Shown: piece by piece, positions 1-6,998 of the stretch | How the letters are laid out: every line of letters starts with the position of its first letter | Position numbering within the stretch: the first letter of the stretch is position 1 | Source: a virus | Strand: one strand, 5' to 3' | IMG/VR virus record: IMGVR_UViG_3300027608_000169 | Location: 1 to 22,398 of that record | DNA length: 22,398 nt | Made by a program: the position numbers and the translations under genes | The notes under the pieces: generated by a model | Seen by the model: the letters and a program-made list of their open reading frames with translations, nothing else | What the model was told of the DNA's origin: nothing | The model's database searches: none

Positions 1-490
1 CACTAGAAGGTGTACCTAATGCTCCGCCATTGACCACAAAAGCGCCTGCGGAGCCTGTATTCACGCCCAGAGCAGTCACAACGCCTGTGCCAGTGGTGAC
101 GGTGCTTGGGGTTGCTCCAGCGCCTCCGCCGACCATTAAAGCGCTGGCTGTTAAAACTGCGCTGGTCGCCCATGTAGATGTACTAGAAAAATACGGAATG
201 CCCCCGCTTGTTCCCGCAATAGTCAGCGCCAATGTGCCTGATGTTGTGATTGGTGAACCCGCAACTGAAACTATGCCACCTGTAAATGACTGCGCTACAG
301 AAGTAACCGTGCCAGATGCGCCAGCACTGGATGCCAACAAGGTAACTGTGCCGCCGCTGTTCTTGGCGTACAACTTCATGTCTGAAATGTTTAGACCTAA
401 CTCGCCGTTAGCAAGGTTCCCAGAAGTTGGAATAGCCGCCGCAGTCGTGCTGTAGTACAACTGAATTGGAGTGTAAGTTGCTTGTGCCAT
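1..490 (-). CDS. Tail fibre protein, N-terminal part (runs off left edge)
   Basis: The frame opens at an ATG (490-488) directly abutting the TAA of the preceding fibre gene (TAAATG) and stays open for 163 codons to the window edge, so the C-terminus is missing. The protein begins MAQATYTPIQLYYSTTAAAI, then GNLANGELGLNISDMKLY. This is an N-terminal pattern I know from many environmental phage tail-fibre proteins, where it probably anchors the fibre to the virion. Low-complexity beta repeats follow (GTVTSVAQSFTGG, SGGIPYFSSTSTW, GALGTPSS), typical of trimeric fibres. A strong Shine-Dalgarno (AGGAGGAA) lies inside the end of the upstream gene. Likely role: receptor binding or fibre shaft. The receptor-binding tip, which would show specificity, is outside the window. 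Confidence 0.8.
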   Translation of the reverse strand, partial: MAQATYTPIQLYYSTTAAAIPTSGNLANGELGLNISDMKLYAKNSGGTVTLLASSAGASGTVTSVAQSFTGGIVSVAGSPITTSGTLALTIAGTSGGIPYFSSTSTWATSAVLTASALMVGGGAGATPSTVTTGTGVVTALGVNTGSAGAFVVNGGALGTPSS

Positions 491-2524
491 TTAAAATGTT
501 CCTCCTGAGATTCCACCGGGGACAAATAACATTGAGCCGTTAAATGTCAATGCTGACCCCATTATTAGTTGATTTCCAGCGTTTTGATACGCCACACCGC
601 CAGATGTTCCGTTTAGCGCATACAACTCTGTAATGTCGCTGTTCGTGCCTGACTTGGCGGCAACTAGGTTTGTTCTTGCGTCAGTAGCGTTTGTTGCCCC
701 AGTCCCGCCATTGAGAACCGCCACAGTGCCAGAGGTAATCTGGTTACCGTTAATTGCAATTGAAGTATTTGCCGCCAATGTCAGTTGACCCTGCGCATTC
801 ACCGTAAACGTACCAACCTGCGTTGCAGAACCATACGCGGCGGCTGTTACAGCAGTATTTGTAATACTGAACTGCGTACCCGTAAGGGTCAGACCAGTTC
901 CTGCGGTGTAGGCTCCAGAACCAGAGAACTGTATCCATGTCACAGGGCTTGTGCCAACAACCGTCACTGGGTCAGTCTGCACCCACCCCGTGCTTCCGTA
1001 CAGAGTTCCGTAAGAAATAAATGTAAAGTCACCGCTTGCCATCTCAGCCGCAGTGTCAAAGTCAGTTGCGCGAGTTAGAACAAGTCCGCCCGTTGCCCAT
1101 GTGTAAATGCCGTTGTTGGCGCTGGCAACTTCGTTTTTAACCAAGACACGGTCACCGTTAAGCAGTGTGTAGCCATCCAAAACGGTCAAAGCTACCGACA
1201 AGGTCAAGGTTGCCCCAACGCCAGCCGTTCCGTTGTTGTATGTAACCGTACCGCCAGTGATTGATGCTAGGGTTCCTGTTGTTGCCACCGCGCAAGACGC
1301 ATGGACATGAAGACCCTCAGCCACAGCGTCCACATACTGCTTGGTTGCCAACTGCAATGCAGACGTTGGGTCTTGTGTCACAGCAATGGAGGTTAATCCA
1401 CCTAAAGTAAGTGAAGATGCACCCAAGGCAATTGCCGTTGTTCCAACAGTCACAGAACTATTTGTAAGTCCTGCATTTGGAATTGTTGCGCTTGCGGTCA
1501 TAGCGCTTGTGCCGTTGCCATACACATAGCCAGTCAACGTGTTTGCACCCGTTCCGCCATTTGCCACATTTAAAGTTCCTGCAAGGGTAATTACACCTGT
1601 TGTAGCCGTTGAAGGAGTAAACCCAGTAGAGCCAGCAGAGAAAGATGTAACACCACCAGTACCGTTGGATGCGGAAGTAATTTGACCTTGCGCATTCACG
1701 GTGATGTTGGCAGTTGTATAGCTACCGGCAGTTACTCCAGTTACATCAATACTAATTGTTCCTGTGGAGGTGATAGGGCCGCCTGTGAGACCTGTTCCAG
1801 TAGCAACCGATGTAACACCAGTACCTGTGGTAATTGAACCCCATGCGCCGTTTGCGTAACCTTCAAAGACGGCAGAGGTAGTATTGTAGCGTAATGCGCC
1901 ATTAGAACCTGATCGCTGAGCAGTAGTACCACTAGGAACTATTACTGAATCCGTCCCTGGAATGATCGGATTGGATGCCAGTCCAATCACAGGTGAGGTA
2001 TTGCCATTACTTACATCGATTTGATTTAATGTCCCTGCGATTGTTACAGGGGTTATCGTTGTACCACCTGCGGTAGCCATTAACCCTGTGCCTGTCGTTG
2101 CAACCAGGGCAGACAAAAGACCAGTTACAGAAATTACAGGGTTACCTGAGATGCCATCACCATTTGTGATGTTTAGCCCTGAAGTAGTTGAGAATGTGCG
2201 GTTGGCAACCGTATTTGCTGCTGTCTTAGCAATAAAGCCATTTCCAACAGTCTCTAAAGATCCAGATGTCCCGTTTAAAGCAATTTGTAACTGCCCTTGT
2301 GCACCTGTATCAGTGAGACCAATGCCTGTGCCTACTGCAAAATACCTGCTGTTTGCTAAGGCTGGCGTGTTATTAACTGTAACAAAAGTTTGAGTTAACG
2401 TAGGGCTAGAAGTTAAAGCGCTAACCGTAGTTTGAATGGTCTGACCATTCTGTACAACTGGAACTAGTTCAGTGCCTGTAAGGGCGGAACCAGTTGGAAG
2501 TTGTGAAATTCTTACATTTGACAT
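491..2524 (-). CDS. Tail fibre protein, 677 aa, modular
   Basis: The N-terminus (about residues 1-40: MSNVRISQLPTGSALTG, ELVPVVQNGQT) matches a recurring fibre attachment segment. The body is Gly/Thr/Ser/Asn-rich, with fibre repeats such as TGTGLTGGPITSTGTISID, two copies of a VNAQGQ(I/L)T motif, and NGGTGA near residue 325 and again near the C-terminus. DPTSALQLATKQYVD precedes a compact module at about residues 408-535 (DGYTLLNGDRVLVKNE, NNGIYTW, TRATDFDTAAEM, GWVQT, VTWIQFSG) that I recognise from many phage fibres and minor tail proteins. The start lies 1 bp after the upstream stop, with no clear Shine-Dalgarno, so translation is probably coupled. The second fibre gene follows immediately. 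Family assignment is firm; receptor and exact virion position are unknown. Confidence 0.85.
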   Translation of the reverse strand: MSNVRISQLPTGSALTGTELVPVVQNGQTIQTTVSALTSSPTLTQTFVTVNNTPALANSRYFAVGTGIGLTDTGAQGQLQIALNGTSGSLETVGNGFIAKTAANTVANRTFSTTSGLNITNGDGISGNPVISVTGLLSALVATTGTGLMATAGGTTITPVTIAGTLNQIDVSNGNTSPVIGLASNPIIPGTDSVIVPSGTTAQRSGSNGALRYNTTSAVFEGYANGAWGSITTGTGVTSVATGTGLTGGPITSTGTISIDVTGVTAGSYTTANITVNAQGQITSASNGTGGVTSFSAGSTGFTPSTATTGVITLAGTLNVANGGTGANTLTGYVYGNGTSAMTASATIPNAGLTNSSVTVGTTAIALGASSLTLGGLTSIAVTQDPTSALQLATKQYVDAVAEGLHVHASCAVATTGTLASITGGTVTYNNGTAGVGATLTLSVALTVLDGYTLLNGDRVLVKNEVASANNGIYTWATGGLVLTRATDFDTAAEMASGDFTFISYGTLYGSTGWVQTDPVTVVGTSPVTWIQFSGSGAYTAGTGLTLTGTQFSITNTAVTAAAYGSATQVGTFTVNAQGQLTLAANTSIAINGNQITSGTVAVLNGGTGATNATDARTNLVAAKSGTNSDITELYALNGTSGGVAYQNAGNQLIMGSALTFNGSMLFVPGGISGGTF

Positions 2525-2525
2525 A

Positions 2526-2897
2526 TTATGGGCTTAGATTATCCAAATTTCCGTCTAAATCATCTTCAGATGTTTCTGGTGCTATACCAGACTCACCTGG
2601 CGTTTCTGTTAGATCATACGGTGTAGGATTGTTCACAATATTTGGATCAGTTGTAATTGCATCTTGATATTCTGCAATATCAGCATCGGGTCTAGGAAAT
2701 CTTAATGAGATTCTTTCAGATTGACGAGCTGGTAGTCTATAAGGGTCAAACTGATCCGAGCAACCGTCGCCACAAACTCTAATCCCAGGAATATTACCAT
2801 CAGGCCGAATATCCGAGTACGGTACTTTACGCTTACAGCGATCACAAATCGCTATGCTAAGTACAGTATTGCCTCGAGTGTTAAGCCATAGTGACAT
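2526..2897 (-). CDS. Small zinc-ribbon-like phage protein, 123 aa
   Basis: Four cysteines form CX2C (C18, C21) and CX3C (C42, C46), separated by 20 residues (ICDRCKRKVPYSD, then GIRVCGDGCSDQFDPYRLP). This looks like a zinc ribbon. The block ending FDPYRLPARQ is one I recall from small hypothetical proteins in phage structural clusters. The second half is acidic, proline-rich and probably disordered. It sits between the gp4-like head-completion gene (2-bp gap, Shine-Dalgarno CGAGGTAA overlapping that gene's end) and the tail fibre (1-bp gap), suggesting a neck or tail role or a chaperone-like function. No enzyme is indicated. The zinc ribbon is inferred from spacing only. Confidence 0.7.
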   Translation of the reverse strand: MSLWLNTRGNTVLSIAICDRCKRKVPYSDIRPDGNIPGIRVCGDGCSDQFDPYRLPARQSERISLRFPRPDADIAEYQDAITTDPNIVNNPTPYDLTETPGESGIAPETSEDDLDGNLDNLSP

Positions 2898-2899
2898 TA

Positions 2900-3958
2900 T
2901 TACCTCGTATAGTAACTAATGTTAGGCGCATAGTAAATAGGAGATTTATCTCTTTCTTCTTGTTCTGCCATCGCCCAATATTTCTCTGCCTGTTGTTCAC
3001 AGTACTGAATTCTGCCGGCTTCTACACTTGGCAATTCCATCGCCATCTGATGTGCCAACATGTTCTGAATTGCCAAATACCACCTTTGTGGAATCTCAAT
3101 CTCGCCAGACAGAGCGCCCACATCTTCTACTTGGCGACTAACCCACAACTCCAGCTGTGGTTGAATGCTATTTGGCACTGGCCATAGTTCCATGTTAGGC
3201 TGTGGAATCGTACGATTAAACCAGTATTGCAAAGGCCTAAGCGATGTAAAACTACGGTTTGGCAACGATGAATAGTCATCTCTATTCATACGCGACATGT
3301 TGATAGCCATGGGCATAGTGCCAAACACAACCTGATAGAAACCCATGTTCACACCTGCGGATTGCTTAATCCTCCAATACGGTTGTGTCACAGTAGGCTG
3401 TAAGTCATAGTAAATCCATGTGCCTGATGCCCATGTAGTAGCACCGGGGCTATACAAAGTAACCCATGTAGCATTGTCTGTAGAGTACTGAATATCAACA
3501 GTGACTGAACCACTCACGGCTGGCAAAATACCAATCGTATTGATCGCCACAGGGTTGCCTGACCCATTACTAATACCGATAGAACCTGTATTTGTTGTTA
3601 ACAAACAAGTTAGATCACCTACGCCATTAAATGCATTTAGTGTTGTACCAGATGAGCTATTTGCACCAGTACTAACTGCAGTAAGAGTTCTGTAGTTTGC
3701 ATTTAGCACATCAACAGTGCCAACAGGTAAGTAATAGTTTTGTTGATCAGGTATTAAGCCAACAATGACTTTGTCAATACACCAATACTGAATGCCAAGG
3801 TTTACTAAATTAGAAAGTAAATAGTATAGCGATTGTTTAGATGCGGCAATTTGCTCAGATGTTAACTCTTCTGCAAGTTTGCCTGCACGACGAGCACCAC
3901 TGTCAATAAGATTCTGAACAGTAATGACTGTCTGACCAACTGTTCCTGAAGTTGACAT
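2900..3958 (-). CDS. Head-completion / tail accessory protein (P22 gp4-like) with inserted beta-sandwich
   Basis: Residues about 12-65 are helical (LIDSGARRAGKLAEELTSEQ, SLYYLLSNLVNLGIQYW), followed by LIPDQQNYYLPVGTVDVLNANYR. The C-terminal half contains ELWPVPN, LELWVSRQVEDVG, EIPQRWYLAIQNMLAHQMA and EAGRIQYCEQQAEKYW. This arrangement resembles P22 gp4-type proteins that cap the portal and retain packaged DNA. Residues about 95-212 interrupt it with a Ser/Gly/Thr-rich linker and a beta-rich stretch (SVTVDIQYSTDNATWVTLYS, then YWRIKQSAG) that looks like a discoidin (F5/8 type C) domain. It lies between structural genes, with Shine-Dalgarno AAAGGAA. Fold assignment is by pattern only; a T7 gp11-like tail adaptor is the alternative. 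Confidence 0.7.
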   Translation of the reverse strand: MSTSGTVGQTVITVQNLIDSGARRAGKLAEELTSEQIAASKQSLYYLLSNLVNLGIQYWCIDKVIVGLIPDQQNYYLPVGTVDVLNANYRTLTAVSTGANSSSGTTLNAFNGVGDLTCLLTTNTGSIGISNGSGNPVAINTIGILPAVSGSVTVDIQYSTDNATWVTLYSPGATTWASGTWIYYDLQPTVTQPYWRIKQSAGVNMGFYQVVFGTMPMAINMSRMNRDDYSSLPNRSFTSLRPLQYWFNRTIPQPNMELWPVPNSIQPQLELWVSRQVEDVGALSGEIEIPQRWYLAIQNMLAHQMAMELPSVEAGRIQYCEQQAEKYWAMAEQEERDKSPIYYAPNISYYTR

Positions 3959-3967
3959 TATGTTCCT

Positions 3968-4504
3968 TTACCAGCCAGGACAATTCCACTTTTTCAGTGA
4001 TGCTTTTGCTCTTGGTGCGTCGCCTTTTGCATTATTTACAACGCCAGACATTCTAGCACAGAACGAATCTTTTCTGCCTTTGTCAGCATCAGATTTTGGG
4101 TGTGGTGCAGGTGCTTTTAACTTACTTCCTGTAAGCCTGTTTACCTTGTCTCGACCCTTCTTTGTAAGGCCTGCGCCTTGATCAGTAGGTCGTTTTTCAC
4201 CTTTGCTGACTGATAACTTTACATCACCACCAGACTTTTTACCTGCCGCGGTCTTAAAGTCCATTGCAGTAGGCGCGCCTTTTGTCCCGGGTTTGCGCAT
4301 ACGCTCACCAGAGCCCTCAGCAATCCGCTCACGTTTGGCATGAATGTTATCCCATAGACCAATTTTGCCGCCGGCTTTCTTAGGCGCAGCATTCTTAGTT
4401 GCGTAAGCAATAGCCACTGCTTGTTTCTGTGGTTTACCTGCGGCCATTTCAGCCTTGATGTTGGACTTAAAAGCTTTGTCAGATTTTGATTTGATTAAGG
4501 GCAT
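3968..4504 (-). CDS. Lysine-rich phage protein with FCAR/KWNC signature, 178 aa
   Basis: Strongly basic. The N-terminus (PLIKSKSDKAFKSNIKAEM, GKPQKQAVAIAYA, residues 2-35) is a conserved block seen in phage and some bacterial small proteins (possibly DUF6496). Residues about 109-176 carry GAGLTKKGRDKVNRLTGSKL, DSFCARMSG (147-154) and LKKWNC (170-175). I recall this signature as DUF6321, common in environmental phages and of unknown function. The middle is Gly/Lys-rich (APKKAGGKIG, GKKSGGDVK). The high Lys content suggests DNA or RNA contact or packing inside the head, but that is inference. Shine-Dalgarno TGAGGA overlaps the upstream stop. Cys149 and Cys175 are conserved in my memory of the family, and a metal or disulfide role is possible. 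Confidence 0.75.
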   Translation of the reverse strand: MPLIKSKSDKAFKSNIKAEMAAGKPQKQAVAIAYATKNAAPKKAGGKIGLWDNIHAKRERIAEGSGERMRKPGTKGAPTAMDFKTAAGKKSGGDVKLSVSKGEKRPTDQGAGLTKKGRDKVNRLTGSKLKAPAPHPKSDADKGRKDSFCARMSGVVNNAKGDAPRAKASLKKWNCPGW

Positions 4505-4512
4505 ATAAATCC

Positions 4513-5292
4513 TCAGTCAGGGTTCTGAATGTAGATACCTTCAAACTCAGCAGACGCATTAGAAGTTCCTGCTGAAGCAATTGCCCTAATTTCAATGTCT
4601 GTCTTTTCAGCAAAAACAAGAGGGGTGTGCAAATCAAGAATGAAGTCACCATTACCAGCAACCCTAGCCGAAGTTTGTTGTCTAAAAACTCCGCCCAATG
4701 GACGCTGATTCATTTGAAAGTTTGTCCAAGTATTTGCGGTTGCGTTTCCAGATGTGTAGAAAACTCCCATCAAATACAAGGTGTACCCAGCAGGTACAGT
4801 CCAAAATGCCATTTGCGTTTGGTTTGCACCAATAGCAACCATGCCGTATATGTTTGCAGGGACGCCAGAAGTAACAGTGCCAGTGCCAGCGTAAATAGTT
4901 CCTACGGCAGTTGCACCAGAACCCGCTGTGGTTACATACATACGAGAAATACGCAAATAACTGTTGCCAGTGTTGACTGCTGTTTGCCCATTTAAAAGGA
5001 CAGACTCGCTAATTTCGTTGTAATTTGCATCAAGACCAAAAATAGCAATTGATCTTGCGCCAGTGCCAGCCGACGCGTCATCCGCGCTGGAACTAGAAAT
5101 TTTCATAACAGTTGCGGAGGCAGGATACACATATGTTCCACCTTGCGCCCAAACTGTTTCAATAGATGTACCGACATCGCCATTGATGCCAAACTTAAAT
5201 AAGGCTTTGTGACCATCAACTTGCCCACGGGCTACTTGCAGTTCAAATGGCTCGTATGCGCCTTGACGGGTCGCAGAAGAATAAGTTCCCAT
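4513..5292 (-). CDS. Virion structural protein, beta-rich, 259 aa
   Basis: A Gly/Ser/Thr/Ala-rich protein without catalytic motifs. Distinct segments are GHKALFKFGINGDVGTSIET, VWAQGGTYVYPASATVM, IFGLDANYNEISESVLLNGQ and ANQTQMAFWTVPAGYTLYLM. I have seen these in structural proteins of uncultured marine and freshwater phages and pelagiphages. The WTVPAGYT(L/G)YL block suggests a jelly-roll or head-fibre-like fold. It starts after a hairpin with a UNCG-type loop and the Shine-Dalgarno TAAGGAAA. It lies in the cluster between the capsid protein and the head-completion gene, so it is probably an abundant head or neck decoration. No precise function can be given. Confidence 0.75.
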   Translation of the reverse strand: MGTYSSATRQGAYEPFELQVARGQVDGHKALFKFGINGDVGTSIETVWAQGGTYVYPASATVMKISSSSADDASAGTGARSIAIFGLDANYNEISESVLLNGQTAVNTGNSYLRISRMYVTTAGSGATAVGTIYAGTGTVTSGVPANIYGMVAIGANQTQMAFWTVPAGYTLYLMGVFYTSGNATANTWTNFQMNQRPLGGVFRQQTSARVAGNGDFILDLHTPLVFAEKTDIEIRAIASAGTSNASAEFEGIYIQNPD

Positions 5293-5300
5293 GTTTTTTC

Positions 5301-5330
5301 CTTAAAGAAGTGGGAGCCGTAGCCCCCACT
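5301..5330 (-). terminator. UNCG-loop hairpin, weak terminator or attenuator
   Basis: On the minus strand AGTGGGGGC (5330-5322), loop TACG (5321-5318) and GCTCCCACT (5317-5309) form a 9-bp stem with one G-U pair closed by C(UACG)G, a very stable tetraloop type. TTCTTTAAGG follows, so the U-tract is interrupted and overlaps the ribosome site of the next gene. It sits in the 42-bp gap between two structural genes and probably tunes read-through or mRNA decay rather than fully stopping transcription. Confidence 0.55.
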
Positions 5331-5334
5331 CAGT

Positions 5335-5934
5335 TTAGCACTTTTGCATTTTCTTGTTAGTGGCAAAGCCACCTGCATTCATACAAGACATAGAGGCATG
5401 ACCACCATCTTTATAGCCTGCAGGACCTTGCTTAATACCTTTGGTACCGCCTTTAACGCTAGGCATTGGGTTGCCTGTGTTTGTAGTCTTCTCGTACTTC
5501 TTGGCAATAGCCATGCCTTTAGCAGCAATGCTTCCACCCATCTTATAGCCCGGCATGCGCACACCACTAGTCATTTTTTTCATGTCTGGACGTGTGGCCT
5601 CTAATCCGCCAGCAAGACCACCCATCACATTAGGGCCGGCTTTTGGCGCCATGTTGCTCATTCTAGAAGACATGCCACCTTTACGCAGTTTAAGGTTAGT
5701 ACCTTTACCACCTTTGTGTTCTTGCATATCATGTTGCTTCATGGCTTTTTTGATCATGGCTTTGTCTTGCGACATGTCAGCTTTGCCACCTTCAGCTTTG
5801 CCGCCATTTTTCATTTTGCCACCGTGCATCATCTTGCCACCGTGCATCATTTTGCCGCCATTCTTCATCTTGACCTCGTCAACTGAAGGCTCAGTGGTCA
5901 TCATCTTGGGTTCACGTTTAAAACTTGTTGCCAT
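5335..5934 (-). CDS. GGK-repeat basic protein, Met/His/Lys/Gly-rich, 199 aa
   Basis: No recognised domain. Residues about 22-51 are tandem six-residue repeats of the type K-M-(M/K)-(H/N)-G-G, encoded by 18-bp DNA repeats, followed by AEGGK. Later come MKQHDMQEHKGGKGTNLKLR, KGGMSSRMSNMAPKAGPNVM, GVRMPGYKMGGSIAAKG, and a C-terminus with three cysteines (SMSCMNAGG, KMQKC). Methionine, lysine and glycine dominate and there is no hydrophobic core, so much of it is probably disordered. It shares KxGGK wording with the 93-aa gene at 10670 and the C-terminus of the 1687-aa protein. Shine-Dalgarno AAGGAG overlaps the upstream stop. Inferred possibilities are a DNA-condensing internal head protein, a glue peptide or a metal-binding protein. 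Confidence 0.7.
   Translation of the reverse strand: MATSFKREPKMMTTEPSVDEVKMKNGGKMMHGGKMMHGGKMKNGGKAEGGKADMSQDKAMIKKAMKQHDMQEHKGGKGTNLKLRKGGMSSRMSNMAPKAGPNVMGGLAGGLEATRPDMKKMTSGVRMPGYKMGGSIAAKGMAIAKKYEKTTNTGNPMPSVKGGTKGIKQGPAGYKDGGHASMSCMNAGGFATNKKMQKC
5800..5871 (-). repeat. Four 18-bp tandem repeats encoding K-M-x-x-G-G
   Basis: Four consecutive 18-bp units (5800-5817, 5818-5835, 5836-5853, 5854-5871). The two middle units differ at one base (GCCACCGTGCATCATCTT versus ...TTTT on the plus strand). The outer units match each other apart from two bases. They encode hexapeptides of the type KMMHGG and KMKNGG in the 199-aa basic protein. In-frame duplication by slippage is the simplest origin. 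Confidence 0.85.
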
Positions 5935-5946
5935 GATTTAAGCTCC

Positions 5947-6924
5947 TTAAGCTTGTGTGACGCCAAGAGCGCCAATACGAGTTGCATTAGGGCCTGCAGC
6001 AATTGCTGGCAGGGCTATTACCATCACAAGACGCTTAATACCGTCTGCCGCTGAGGAGGGCAAATAAGTACCTCTCACATCACCAGTTGTGGTGGTAGCC
6101 GTCAACGTAGCGGCAACAGTCATAGTGCCAGCATCTGCAGCCAAGGTATTGTCCCAACCAGCGCGGGCAACGTAACCCCTGTCAGTGATGCGCAATGGCG
6201 CACCTAAGATGTCGGTTGTACCTACCGCAACGGTTACTACGCTTGCGCCAGAAGAAACAACACTGGAAATTTGGTAGAAGGCTTTTTTACCACTTACAGT
6301 TGTTGATGCCACTGTGCCTGTTGCAATTACCTCGCTCATGGCTTGACCGTAATAGTCGTACCCTGAAACAGTAATGTTGACAGAAGTTGGAGAGCCAGCG
6401 CCTGTGGTTGTAGAAACCGCACGAGGGCAGTCAAGTTGCAATCCTGTTGCACCGCCATATATGGTTGTTGATGTCACACCAGCACCTGCGGCAAGCGTGA
6501 GCGTGGTAGCAGTTGTGATGACAGCGGCAACAATGTTGGTTGTCAGTTTTGCTTGTGGTACAGCGTCCCAAACATAGACACGACCTAGTGGGCCAACACC
6601 TACGCTCATGGAAGATGGGTTTTGCAACAAAGCATTACCAGAACCAATGATGGTGGCGCTTGCTACAGTTTGTGAGGCGCTTACTGTGTAAGTACCTGTA
6701 CCGCCAGAACCTGTACCAAAAGCGGTAATGTAAGTTCCATTGGTAAGTGAGGTTGAACTGTCAAGAAACATACCCACAGTAATTGGGTCACCAGACAACA
6801 TGGCGGTGACAGTTAATGTGGTAGTAGCAATTGAACCAGTGAAAGTTGAAACAGAAGGATACTGGTCTGCACCTTGATAGGTAACAGCAGAACCTAAGAA
6901 TAGGTCGTCGGAAAATTGAGGCAT
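5947..6924 (-). CDS. Virion structural protein with inserted FTGS-type beta module, 325 aa
   Basis: The N-terminus ([18 protein letters not shown]) and the core ([72 protein letters not shown]) look like a conserved structural protein encoded just downstream of capsid genes in environmental phages. Residues about 28-95 are an inserted Thr/Gly-rich module ([35 protein letters not shown]) that occurs alone or repeated in many unrelated phage virion proteins, probably an Ig-like surface decoration. It follows the capsid gene across an intrinsic terminator, so expression should be lower than that of the capsid gene. Shine-Dalgarno CAAGGAGAAG is strong. Head or neck location is inferred. Confidence 0.75.
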   Translation of the reverse strand: MPQFSDDLFLGSAVTYQGADQYPSVSTFTGSIATTTLTVTAMLSGDPITVGMFLDSSTSLTNGTYITAFGTGSGGTGTYTVSASQTVASATIIGSGNALLQNPSSMSVGVGPLGRVYVWDAVPQAKLTTNIVAAVITTATTLTLAAGAGVTSTTIYGGATGLQLDCPRAVSTTTGAGSPTSVNITVSGYDYYGQAMSEVIATGTVASTTVSGKKAFYQISSVVSSGASVVTVAVGTTDILGAPLRITDRGYVARAGWDNTLAADAGTMTVAATLTATTTTGDVRGTYLPSSAADGIKRLVMVIALPAIAAGPNATRIGALGVTQA

Positions 6925-6957
6925 TTGATCTTCTCCTTGAAAAGCTTGATCAGATTA

Positions 6958-6989
6958 ATAAAAAAGGGTTGACCTTTTGAGCCAACCCC
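6958..6989 (-). terminator. Intrinsic terminator after major capsid gene
   Basis: Read on the minus strand, GGGTTGGC (6988-6981), a 7-base loop and GTCAACCC (6973-6966) form an 8-bp stem with one G-U pair, extendable by one more G-U, followed immediately by TTTTTTATT (6965-6957). It lies in the 74-bp gap between the capsid stop and the next ribosome site. Partial read-through would let downstream structural genes be made in smaller amounts. Confidence 0.85.
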
Positions 6990-6998
6990 TGTGGCGTT

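Noticed and set aside
5800-5871. CRISPR-like array
   Set aside because: The 18-bp units are contiguous without spacers and are in frame within a coding gene.
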